Assembly (NCBI RefSeq): GCF_900142785.1
Contig: NZ_FRCD01000003.1
Coordinates: forward strand, 124,001-188,000
DNA from: Chryseobacterium carnipullorum
Lineage (GTDB): Bacteria; Bacteroidota; Bacteroidia; Flavobacteriales; Weeksellaceae
Direction: 5' to 3'
Length of the DNA stretch: 64,000 nucleotides
The position numbers and the translations under genes were made by a program. The notes beneath the pieces are model-generated. The model did no database searches. It was not told the origin of the DNA and saw only the letters and a program-made list of their open reading frames with translations. Position 1 is the stretch's first letter, and every line of letters begins with the position of its first letter. Positions 45,813-53,867 of this stretch are shown one piece after another.

Positions 45813-46973
45813 ATGAAGAAAAATAAAATTAATGTACTTTTCAGACACCGCTCTATGGAAATGGGAGGGGTAGAAAAAGTGGTTCTCAGTATTCTCCATA
45901 ATCTTGATCCTGAAAAATTTGATATCACAGTCTGCCTGAATCTGAATCAGGGAGAACTTAGAAATGAATTTCCGGCCCATGTAAAAAAGGTCTACTTTAC
46001 AGAGGGGAAGGAAGATTTCTCTAAAAACCCTCTTATCCATAAACTGCAGTTGGTCCGCAGAAGGCTGATGCTTGCCCGTATTTTGAAAAATAATAAAGTG
46101 TCAGACCGCATTTTAGGAAATAAAAAATTTGATATCGAGATTGCTCCTACCTATTCAGCATTTTCATCGGTCATCAATTCAAGCAACAAAGCGTCTAAAA
46201 AAATTGGATGGTTCCATTCTGAGATCAACGTACTCTCTCTGCAACCCCTGGTTGCTGATATCCTTAAAAACTTTCCGGAATTCGACCATATAATCTATTG
46301 TTCACAAAAAATCAAAGATCTGATGCACGAGCATTATCCTGATCTAAAATACCCCCAGGAAAGTGTGGTAATCAATGCCATCCCTATCGATGAAATAAAA
46401 CAAAAAGCCGAAGAAAAGATAGAAGCTCTTCCTGAAGGCCCCGTTTTTGTTTCCGTCGGGAGACTGCACAGCAGAAAAGGGTATCACAAACTTATTGATG
46501 CTCACAAGAGGTTAATAGATGAAGGTTTTCATCATAGTATTGTGGTCGTAGGAAGTGGCGAAGAAATGAAGAATCTTACGGATCAGATCTCTAAACATAG
46601 TGTTCAGGAAACATTTATTTTATTAGGAAACAGAATGAATCCCTATCCCTATGTAAAAAATGCAGATTACTTCATTTTACCTTCCGAATCGGAGGCATGG
46701 CCCCTGGTAATTGCGGAAGCACTGATCCTTCAAAAACCCATTATCGCAACCAATACCGGAGATGTAGGAGTGATGATTAAAGATCAGGAAACCGGATACC
46801 TCATCAATTATGAAACTGATGAAATGTATTCTGCTATGAAAAAATTTCTAACAGATCATGAACTTCTTTCTAAAATCAGAAAAAATCTGGAAAACATAGA
46901 GGACCAGTTTGATAATCAAAAAATATTTGATACGGTGGAAAGTATTCTTGAGGATCTTTATCAAAAGAATTAA
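45813..46973 (+). CDS. GT4 glycosyltransferase
   Basis: The 386-residue GT-B protein starts NVLFRHRSMEMGGVEKVVLSIL. It has the donor-domain FVSVGRLHSRKGYHKLIDAHKRL and the E-x7-E motif in SESEAWPLVIAEALILQKPIIATNTGDV. It is related to the GT4 at 51703. It ends convergently with the SDR of the KAS III operon, overlapping it by 4 bp, with no terminator. Confidence 0.9.
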   Translation: MKKNKINVLFRHRSMEMGGVEKVVLSILHNLDPEKFDITVCLNLNQGELRNEFPAHVKKVYFTEGKEDFSKNPLIHKLQLVRRRLMLARILKNNKVSDRILGNKKFDIEIAPTYSAFSSVINSSNKASKKIGWFHSEINVLSLQPLVADILKNFPEFDHIIYCSQKIKDLMHEHYPDLKYPQESVVINAIPIDEIKQKAEEKIEALPEGPVFVSVGRLHSRKGYHKLIDAHKRLIDEGFHHSIVVVGSGEEMKNLTDQISKHSVQETFILLGNRMNPYPYVKNADYFILPSESEAWPLVIAEALILQKPIIATNTGDVGVMIKDQETGYLINYETDEMYSAMKKFLTDHELLSKIRKNLENIEDQFDNQKIFDTVESILEDLYQKN

Positions 46974-47728
46974 TGGGCGGAATACCCTCCGTCTACGACA
47001 AGATTAGATCCTGTAATCCATTTTGAAGCTTCTGAAAGTAAGAAGATACATGCATTGGCCACATCTTCAGGTTGTCCTATTCCCAATGGATGTTTTTTAA
47101 GAATTTCTCCAGCAGCATCTTCACCAATATTTTCAAACATTTTTTCCAATATCGGCGTATGTACCATTGCTGGACTTACGCTGTTGACCCTTATTCCACT
47201 TCGTGACAGCTCCATCGCAAGAGAACGTGCTCCTGAAACTACCGCCCCCTTACTTGCCGAATAAGCCGCCTTTCCAATCTCTCCTACCACTCCTGCTACT
47301 GAAGAAATGAAGACAAAACTAGACGTTTCGTTTTTATATTTTTTCAGGGACAGGATTTTAGCAATTTCAAAACCGGAAATAACGTTAACGGCGAAAATAT
47401 CTGTATAAATCTGAGCGGTGTGCTTCTTCAACGGAAGTGTTTTTTCTATTCCTGCACAGTGGATAAATCCTGAAATCTTACCTAAGATTGATACTTTATC
47501 AGCGATCAGCTCTTCAAGGTTTTCAGCATTCGTAATATCTGCAATAATGGTTTCTGTTCTGGTACCAGGAGTCAGCATCGATACCGTTTTCTGCAGTTCT
47601 TCTTCATTTCTTGCTATAAGTATAAGATGGGCACCACTCCTGCTGCATTCTACAGAACAGCTTCTTCCAATACCGGAAGAAGCGCCTGTAATAAGAATTA
47701 TTCTATCTTTTAAAGAAAACTGATTCAT
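46970..47728 (-). CDS. SDR oxidoreductase (FabG-like), KAS III-associated
   Basis: The 252-residue classical SDR has GASSGIG (15-21), HCAG, and the active-site Ser143, Tyr156 and Lys160 (YSASK), with a C-terminal GSNLVVDGGYSAH typical of FabG-type reductases. Directly after ACP (1-bp overlap) and KAS III genes, its likely job is to reduce the 3-ketoacyl-ACP made by KAS III to 3-hydroxyacyl-ACP. Confidence 0.88.
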   Translation of the reverse strand: MNQFSLKDRIILITGASSGIGRSCSVECSRSGAHLILIARNEEELQKTVSMLTPGTRTETIIADITNAENLEELIADKVSILGKISGFIHCAGIEKTLPLKKHTAQIYTDIFAVNVISGFEIAKILSLKKYKNETSSFVFISSVAGVVGEIGKAAYSASKGAVVSGARSLAMELSRSGIRVNSVSPAMVHTPILEKMFENIGEDAAGEILKKHPLGIGQPEDVANACIFLLSEASKWITGSNLVVDGGYSAH

Positions 47729-47961
47729 TAATCTTCAAAATTTTCTTTACCGATAATATTCATAAGATCAGAAACAGTTTCTATATCCTTAAAATGCTTT
47801 GTATCAATTTTCTTATCGAAATTTTCATCAACAAATGCAATCACGGAAAGCAGACTGATAGAATCATAACTTTCCAGTTGCTTCAAGTTCGTTTCAAGTG
47901 TAAGTGTTTCGTCTTCTTCTAATTCTTCCTGTAATTTCTCTAAAAAAACGGATGTCTTCAT
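47728..47961 (-). CDS. Acyl carrier protein, KAS III-associated
   Basis: The 77-residue acidic protein has the helix-2 start ESYDSISLLSVIAF, with Ser34 as probable phosphopantetheine site. The DSIS form differs from both the housekeeping ACP and the FkbH-associated ACP, so each module has its own carrier. It lies 29 bp after the KAS III gene and overlaps the SDR gene by 1 bp. Confidence 0.87.
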   Translation of the reverse strand: MKTSVFLEKLQEELEEDETLTLETNLKQLESYDSISLLSVIAFVDENFDKKIDTKHFKDIETVSDLMNIIGKENFED

Positions 47962-47990
47962 ATTCTTTATTTTAATATTTATGTTATTCT

Positions 47991-48965
47991 TTAAATTTCA
48001 AGTATCGTTGCTCCCCACGAATATCCTACTCCAAAACCGGCAATCAATATACGGTCTCCTTCTTTAAGTATTGCTTTATCCATCATATTTTTCAGGGCAA
48101 TCGGAATCGTTGCTGATACGGTATTGCCTGTATATTCCATATCAATATAAAATTTTTCTGACGGTATTTTAGTTTTTTTTCTTAGGTAATTCAACATAAA
48201 AGAATTAGCCTGGTGAAAAACAAAATAATCAATATCCTCCATCGTGAGGCCGTTTGTTTCTAAAGTTTCTTTTACCAATCCCGGAACATTGTCAATTGTA
48301 AAATTAAAAATCTCAGGTCCGTTCATGTAAAGATTTTCCGGTTCAAAATCATTTTCAGGATTCAGTTCAAAATCTGTTTTAAAAGCTCCTTTTTTTACAA
48401 TAAGATTTTCAGCACCACTTCCGTCTGTTCCAAGACAGAACTGATAATCTTTGCTATTTGCACACTTCTCTACAATTACGGATGCTGATGCATCACCAAA
48501 TATACTTCGGTTTGCCTTATCCTTAGGATTGATATGCTTTGTATAAGTTTCTGATGTGATCAGTAAAATACTTTTTGCAATACCGGCAGCAATTAATCCT
48601 TTAGCAAAAGCCAGTCCATAAACAAATCCGGAACAGCCCAAGTTAAAATCTATAGCTCCAATATTTCTCCGAAGTCCCAGCCTATCCTGGAGTATACAGG
48701 CAGTTGTTGGTAGAAAATAGTCAGGACTTTGGGTACAGAAAAGGATAAAATCTACTTTATTTCTGTCATAATTCTCAAAAAGTTTTTCTGAAGACTTTAC
48801 TGCAAGCTCCAGTACAGTCTCGCTGTCTGAGGAAATGTGGCGCTGCCTGATACCCACCTTATCATGGATTCTATCTGAACTCCACTCAGGGAATTCTTTC
48901 TCAAGATCCTCATTAGTAAGAACCTGCTGAGGCAAATAATATTCTATTTTGGAAACTTTTATCAT
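47991..48965 (-). CDS. Beta-ketoacyl-ACP synthase III-like protein
   Basis: The 324-residue thiolase-fold protein has the complete KAS III triad: Cys111 (LGCSGFVYG), His251 (HQANSF) and Asn281 (YTGNTVSA). FabH enzymes condense an acyl-CoA with malonyl-ACP to give a 3-ketoacyl-ACP. In this setting it probably makes acetoacetyl- or a related ketoacyl-ACP for a glycan side chain, not for membrane lipid. The ATG at 48965 is chosen. An upstream TTG at 48986 would add seven residues but lies inside the -7 element at 48984-48991. Confidence 0.9.
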   Translation of the reverse strand: MIKVSKIEYYLPQQVLTNEDLEKEFPEWSSDRIHDKVGIRQRHISSDSETVLELAVKSSEKLFENYDRNKVDFILFCTQSPDYFLPTTACILQDRLGLRRNIGAIDFNLGCSGFVYGLAFAKGLIAAGIAKSILLITSETYTKHINPKDKANRSIFGDASASVIVEKCANSKDYQFCLGTDGSGAENLIVKKGAFKTDFELNPENDFEPENLYMNGPEIFNFTIDNVPGLVKETLETNGLTMEDIDYFVFHQANSFMLNYLRKKTKIPSEKFYIDMEYTGNTVSATIPIALKNMMDKAILKEGDRILIAGFGVGYSWGATILEI

Positions 48966-48983
48966 ATAAATTCTTTTTCTTTG

Positions 48984-48991
48984 CAAAAGTA
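48984..48991 (-). promoter_or_regulatory. -7 element of KAS III-ACP-SDR operon
   Basis: TACTTTTG on the minus strand fits TAnnTTTG and lies 18 bp before the ATG at 48965. It overlaps the alternative TTG start. The 44-bp region to the divergent acyltransferase start must hold both promoters; I see no plus-strand element. Confidence 0.5.
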
Positions 48992-49009
48992 AACAACAAA
49001 TTTACAATA

Positions 49010-49579
49010 ATGATCTTCATATTCAGAATCGTACTGAAAATATATTCCGTCTGTCACGGCTTTATCAATAAGGCCAACCTTGAAGTTGCTAAATTTCATG
49101 GTATGAAAGTCGGAAGAAATTTCAATATGCCGGACAAAATTTATTTTGGGACTGAACCTTATCTCATTGAAATAGGTAATGATGTAAATATCGCTGCAGG
49201 GGTAAGATTTGTAAATCATGGAGGTACGACTACCCTTCTGAGAAAACTTCCAGGCTATGAGGATGCCAGAATTCTTGGAAGAATTAAAATCGGGAATAAC
49301 AGTACAATCGGTATTAATTGCGTAATCACTCATGATGTACAGATCGGCAACAATTGCATTTTGGGGGCCAATTCAGTTTTATCACAGTCTATGCCTGACA
49401 ACACCGTTTTCATTGGCAATCCGGCTCAGTTCCTTTGCACAATAGAAGATTACGGCGACATTGTTTTGAAGAGCAGTCCTGTATATCCAAGAGAACTTGA
49501 AAAAGACAGAAAAAAATTAGATGAATATATTAAGGCTAACCTCCCCTATAAATTTAAAAAAGCCAGAAGAATAAGATAA
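49010..49579 (+). CDS. Hexapeptide-repeat acyltransferase, divergent from KAS III operon
   Basis: The 189-residue protein has a hydrophobic/basic N-terminus and a left-handed beta-helix (YLIEIGNDVNIAAGVRFVNHGG, then IGRIKIGNN-type turns, IGINCVITHDVQIGNNCILGANSVL). It ends with GNPAQFLC and a charged tail. VNHGG probably contains the catalytic His. Its start lies only 44 bp from the KAS III start, so it may transfer the acyl group built by that module, but an acetyl-CoA donor is equally possible from sequence alone. Confidence 0.8.
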   Translation: MIFIFRIVLKIYSVCHGFINKANLEVAKFHGMKVGRNFNMPDKIYFGTEPYLIEIGNDVNIAAGVRFVNHGGTTTLLRKLPGYEDARILGRIKIGNNSTIGINCVITHDVQIGNNCILGANSVLSQSMPDNTVFIGNPAQFLCTIEDYGDIVLKSSPVYPRELEKDRKKLDEYIKANLPYKFKKARRIR

Positions 49580-49595
49580 AAACACAAAAAACATA

Positions 49596-50729
49596 ATGAA
49601 CCGAAAAAAAATTCTATTTGTATATTATCAAAATATACAAATTGGCGGGGTGGCTAAAGTACTCACAAATTTGACTTCAGAACTGGTTGAAAATGGATAT
49701 GATGTGGATATTCTTTTCTTAATGGACACCCATCCGGATTTTTATCCTGTCAATACAAAAATCACCAAATATTATATAGATTCTTTTGCAAATAAATACT
49801 CAAAATTTGCCACTCATATCAATAAGAAATACAAATTCATTCCTAAAATATATAATATTCATTCCTATTTCTATGATTTAGGATCGTATGTTGTTTTAAA
49901 AGATTGGATTAGAGAAAATCATCATCATTATGACACCATTGTTTCTTGCTGGTATAAACTTTCTACAATGCTTTCCGGTGAAAAGAATATCAGTCAAAAA
50001 ACTATCGCCTGGGAACACTCTTCCTTTCGTGTTGGCGGTGTATTATATGATAAATTATTAAGGAAGAACTATAAAAAGCTTAAGAGCATTATCTGTATCA
50101 ATAAACCTTCTGTAGCATATTACGAAAGACTTAATAAGACTTTTTTTATTCCGAATATGATTGATGAAATTTTTGAGGAGCAAAAGTCTATTACAATTGA
50201 TCAAAAAGAGAATATTATAAGTTTTGTAGGCAGATTAGATAAAACAAAAAATGTCATTGAACTGGTAAAAATATTTCATGACACCCAGAAAACGTCAGAT
50301 TGGAAATTACAAATTATCGGAGACGGGCCTGAAAGACAAAACATTACACAGTATATTAAAGATAATAATTTAGAAAATACTATTTTTCTATTGGGAATAA
50401 AGAACCCCTATGAAATATCTCAACTCTTAGGAAAATCTAAAATATTTGCATTCACTTCCCTAAGCGAAGCATTTGGTTTAGCACTGGTTGAGGCCATGTT
50501 TTGCAGCAATGCTATTGTTTCCTATGACTGCGAATTTGGTCCCGCTGATATCATTAACGAAAAGAATGGATTTCTGATACCTTTGCATAACCAACAACTA
50601 TTTGCTGAAAAACTTGAACTCCTTATCAATAATGATCAATTATTAGACAGTCTTATACAGTCTTCATATGCTGAATCCAATACATGGAAGAAAGAAAAAA
50701 TAATACAGCAATGGGAAAAAATCCTTTAG
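49596..50729 (+). CDS. GT4 glycosyltransferase
   Basis: The 377-residue GT-B protein starts ILFVYYQNIQIGGVAKVLTNL, has IAWEHSSFRVGG in the acceptor half and IISFVGRLDKTKNVIELVKIF in the donor half. The E-x7-E motif is in SEAFGLALVEAMFCSNAIVSYD. The gene is markedly AT-rich and codon use differs from its neighbours, like the next gene, suggesting that the two were acquired together. Confidence 0.9.
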   Translation: MNRKKILFVYYQNIQIGGVAKVLTNLTSELVENGYDVDILFLMDTHPDFYPVNTKITKYYIDSFANKYSKFATHINKKYKFIPKIYNIHSYFYDLGSYVVLKDWIRENHHHYDTIVSCWYKLSTMLSGEKNISQKTIAWEHSSFRVGGVLYDKLLRKNYKKLKSIICINKPSVAYYERLNKTFFIPNMIDEIFEEQKSITIDQKENIISFVGRLDKTKNVIELVKIFHDTQKTSDWKLQIIGDGPERQNITQYIKDNNLENTIFLLGIKNPYEISQLLGKSKIFAFTSLSEAFGLALVEAMFCSNAIVSYDCEFGPADIINEKNGFLIPLHNQQLFAEKLELLINNDQLLDSLIQSSYAESNTWKKEKIIQQWEKIL

Positions 50730-51691
50730 AAAAAAGCATCCATATATCTATTATCGTTCCTGTATATAATTCTGCTGATTTTTTACATCAGTGTGTCGAT
50801 TCCATTTTAGGGCAGACTTACAGAGAGTTTGAATTGCTTTTAATCAATGACGGCTCCAGTGATGATTCTTTAAAAATAATGAATTCTTTTGCTGAACAGG
50901 ACTCAAGAATTCAGGTCATTGATAAAGTTAAGAATAGTGGGGTGAGCGATACAAGAAATATTGGAATTTCCCTTGCTAAAGGAAAGACGATCTGTTTCAT
51001 TGATTCTGATGATTGGGTTGAAAAAAACTATCTTCAGGTTTTTATTGACAATTATGTATCATCTGACATTTTACTCCTTCAGAATGTTATTCGGGATAAG
51101 CCCAGAAACTTACACTATAAAACCTATAACCTACAAAACGACTTTACAGAATTATTTCTCAGCAATAATTTATTATATTTCGGAGGTCCGTGTGGGAAAT
51201 TTTTTGAAAGAGAAATAATAACAAAAAACAATATCACTTTTAACAGCGAAGTGAGCTATGGGGAAGATTTGATATTTTTCCTGGAATATATCAAACAAAT
51301 TCAGGCTATAAACATTATCAATGCAGCGCTCTATCATTATGAATTTACAGAGAATTCTCTAAGCAGAACCAAACATTCTTTTGATTCTTTATTCATATTA
51401 CACTCTGCCATAGCGGATTTTATTTTTTTCCATCATCAACAAACAGGAAAAAAAATAAAAAAATATATTTATCAGGTTGATTGGGACATAATTGAAGCCT
51501 GCATAGATCAAGGCATTATAGGAAAAAAACTCAATAAGGAAGATTCATATATCTGCATGAGTAAGATAAAAGCAACTATTGATAAAAATCACTTTCTATA
51601 CTCCGGCTATTACCGGAAAGTTTTATTTTTGTTACTTAAAACCAAACAGTATCAATTGCTGCTACAATTAAAAAAAAGACTAAATAAATAA
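50711..51691 (+). CDS. GT2 glycosyltransferase
   Basis: The protein (326 residues from ATG 50711; an ATG at 50684 would add nine) starts ISIIVPVYNSADFLHQCVDSILGQTYREFELLLINDGSSDDS and has DSDDW at 98-102. The start overlaps the GT4 gene by 19 bp. The long acceptor-side half is rich in Lys, Ile and Asn, in line with the AT-rich DNA. Confidence 0.87.
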   Translation: MGKNPLEKSIHISIIVPVYNSADFLHQCVDSILGQTYREFELLLINDGSSDDSLKIMNSFAEQDSRIQVIDKVKNSGVSDTRNIGISLAKGKTICFIDSDDWVEKNYLQVFIDNYVSSDILLLQNVIRDKPRNLHYKTYNLQNDFTELFLSNNLLYFGGPCGKFFEREIITKNNITFNSEVSYGEDLIFFLEYIKQIQAINIINAALYHYEFTENSLSRTKHSFDSLFILHSAIADFIFFHHQQTGKKIKKYIYQVDWDIIEACIDQGIIGKKLNKEDSYICMSKIKATIDKNHFLYSGYYRKVLFLLLKTKQYQLLLQLKKRLNK

Positions 51692-51702
51692 TATCTATTA
51701 TT

Positions 51703-52848
51703 TTGAAGAAAAAAATATTGATCCGAATTGGTTCCCTACGCCATGGTGGTGCTGAAAAAGTTCTTATCAACTTTCTCAAAAATCTTCCTGAGGACAAATA
51801 TGATGTAGACCTGCTGATTAACCTTTATACAGGAATGTATATTAAGGAAGTCCCATCATGGGTCAATCTGCACTACCTGATTAAAGGGGAAATGATCACA
51901 ACCAATAAGCCTCACGAAATTCCGGTGAAAGCATTCAGAGTGCTTTATCAGAAAATGTTTCTGCTATTTCCCTCTCTACTTTATAAATTTGTACTTCAAA
52001 ATAAAAAATATGATGTAGAAATAGCAGCTATTCATGGGATGTACCGGGAGTTGCTTTCTAGTCCGCAAAAGGATTCAAAAAAAATCATCTGGATACAGAA
52101 TGACATTTTTAATCTGAAAGAATATACTCCGGATGTGATCAGACAGCTTTTCAAATTCGACCGAATTTTGGTTATTTCCAACAAACTGAAAGAAGAAATG
52201 CAGAAGGTGGCCCGGAATGATAAAGAAAAGAAAGCGGTTATTAAAATCTTTAACCCCATTGACAAAACAGATACACTAAATAAGGCAAATACTGCCATCG
52301 ATGATTATCCTTTTTCCAATGAAATCCCAACTTTCATAACCATTGGAACGGTTTATCCACAGAAAGGCTATGACAGGCTTCTGGATGTCCATAAAAAACT
52401 GATGGATGAGGGATTAAAACATCAGATCATCATTATTGGAGATGGTTTCGATTACGAAAATATTCAGACAAAACTTAATCATTTAGGGCTTCAGGAAACG
52501 GTAAAAATGTTAGGTTTCAGAAGCAATCCTTATCCTTACCTGAAAAAAGCTGATTTTTATGTGATGTCTTCGAGACATGAAGGCTTCCCTACTATTATTG
52601 CAGAAGCATTAATTTTGAATAAGCCTGTTGTATCGACAGATGTTTCCGGAATAAAAGATCTACTTCAGGAAGGAAAATTAGGAATTATTACTCCCAACTC
52701 AGAGGACGGGATCTGTGAGGGAATGAAAAAATTCCTTACGGATCCGGACCTTGCAGGCCGTTACGAAAAAGAAATTGCGGCAGCTGATCTGCCTTTTGTT
52801 CTGCAGAAATCTGTAGCGAAACTTCAGGAAATTATTGACGAATTATAA
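51703..52848 (+). CDS. GT4 glycosyltransferase
   Basis: The 381-residue GT-B protein starts at a TTG (MKKKILIRIGSLRHGGAEKVL); no in-frame ATG fits. It has PTFITIGTVYPQKGYDRLLDVHKKL and the E-x7-E motif in HEGFPTIIAEALILNKPVVSTDVSG. It is related to the GT4 at 45813. A serine acetyltransferase-like gene follows after 11 bp. Confidence 0.9.
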   Translation: MKKKILIRIGSLRHGGAEKVLINFLKNLPEDKYDVDLLINLYTGMYIKEVPSWVNLHYLIKGEMITTNKPHEIPVKAFRVLYQKMFLLFPSLLYKFVLQNKKYDVEIAAIHGMYRELLSSPQKDSKKIIWIQNDIFNLKEYTPDVIRQLFKFDRILVISNKLKEEMQKVARNDKEKKAVIKIFNPIDKTDTLNKANTAIDDYPFSNEIPTFITIGTVYPQKGYDRLLDVHKKLMDEGLKHQIIIIGDGFDYENIQTKLNHLGLQETVKMLGFRSNPYPYLKKADFYVMSSRHEGFPTIIAEALILNKPVVSTDVSGIKDLLQEGKLGIITPNSEDGICEGMKKFLTDPDLAGRYEKEIAAADLPFVLQKSVAKLQEIIDEL

Positions 52849-52859
52849 ATATTTTTAGA

Positions 52860-53411
52860 ATGGGTTATACAGTGATACAAAAAGATTTTTACAGGGAAAG
52901 CGGAAAATGGCTCTCTTCATTTGAGATCTGGAAAAAGTGTATCAATCCGAACCTGCATTTTATTTATATTCTGAGAAAAGCTCAACAATATAGCGGCAAA
53001 TCAGTTTTAGGAATATTCTGGAAACTGGTTCTCCGACATTATCAAATAAAATACGGCTACCAGATCTATCCTGAAACTGAAATTGGGGAAGGTTTTTACC
53101 TGGGACACTGGGGAAGCCTGGTCATCAATCCTAAAGCTAAAATTGGGAAAAACTGTAACCTTGCTCAAGGCGTAACCATAGGTCAGCAAAATCGTGGAAA
53201 ATTAAAGGGTTTTCCCACCATTGGTGATGAAGTATGGATTGGAGCAAACGCTGTCATCGTAGGCGGGATTACGATTGGAAACAATGTTTTAATTGCCCCT
53301 AATTCTTATGTTAATTTTGATGTTCCGGCAAATTCTGTAGTCCTTGGAAATCCAGGAACAATTACCCCAACAGAAAGAGCGACAGAGGCATACATCAACA
53401 ATAAAGTATAA
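52860..53411 (+). CDS. Serine acetyltransferase-like (CysE family) O-acetyltransferase
   Basis: The 183-residue protein has a short helical N-terminus and a left-handed beta-helix with FYLGHWGSLVINPKAKIGKNCNLAQGVTIGQQNRGK, PTIGDEVWIGANAVIVGGITIGNN and GNPGTIT. His in GHWG corresponds to the conserved CysE His. It lacks the long N-terminal region of true CysE, as do colanic-acid and capsule acetyltransferases (WcaB-like). It is the last gene of the polysaccharide locus and probably O-acetylates the glycan. Confidence 0.85.
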   Translation: MGYTVIQKDFYRESGKWLSSFEIWKKCINPNLHFIYILRKAQQYSGKSVLGIFWKLVLRHYQIKYGYQIYPETEIGEGFYLGHWGSLVINPKAKIGKNCNLAQGVTIGQQNRGKLKGFPTIGDEVWIGANAVIVGGITIGNNVLIAPNSYVNFDVPANSVVLGNPGTITPTERATEAYINNKV

Positions 53412-53420
53412 AAGTTCTTT

Positions 53421-53452
53421 CTATAGATTTATATCTACAGAAGTTTTTTTTC
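53421..53452 (+). terminator. Probable terminator of the polysaccharide locus
   Basis: CTATAGAT (53421-53428) pairs with ATCTACAG (53433-53440), with one mismatch and a TTAT loop, and is followed by a run of eight T after AAG. It lies 9 bp after the last polysaccharide gene. Confidence 0.55.
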
Positions 53453-53867
53453 ATAAAAAGTCAATTTTTCTATTGTGGGGGAAAATTATTTTATCCATTT
53501 TTGTTAAAGAAATTTTAAACACTAAAGTTTGTCTTAAATTTTAAATATTTCAAAAACACAACAAAAACTTATAAAAACACAACACATGAAAAAAACTCAC
53601 AGCTTCAACATGATGCATGTTTCTGTACTGCCTCATTTTTCATCAATGCAAAAACTTATCCGGTCAGGAATCTGGTTTAACGCACAGATATAGCCTAAAA
53701 TTAAAAACAGCACTTATTTTATCTATTACAGAACGTTCAGTTGCTGATCAAGTTGGGATAAAAAAACCAAACATCATCACTAAATTTGTATTGATATCAT
53801 TGACTGTTATTTCATTCGGGCTGTCGTCTCTCCTATTTCGAAAAAACACACTTTTAATTTTATACGT
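53453..53867. other. Intergenic region before the T9SS cargo gene
   Basis: The stretch holds no convincing gene. An 84-codon frame (53617-53871) overlaps the next start by an ATGA junction but has no recognisable domain and contains the likely promoter of the next gene. A 35-codon frame also starts at 53586. The one usable signal is the -7 element at 53781-53788. Confidence 0.5.
53781..53788 (+). promoter_or_regulatory. -7 element of the T9SS cargo gene
   Basis: TAAATTTG fits TAnnTTTG and lies 79 bp before the ATG at 53868. The nearest TTG is 25 nt upstream, longer than the usual spacing. Confidence 0.45.

Noticed and set aside
48966..48986. Seven-residue N-terminal extension of KAS III from a TTG
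   Set aside because: It overlaps the TACTTTTG promoter element, and the ATG start gives the usual KAS III N-terminus.
53586..53693. 35-codon frame starting MKKTHSFNMMHV
   Set aside because: Short, no family, no promoter in front of it; chance frame is more likely.
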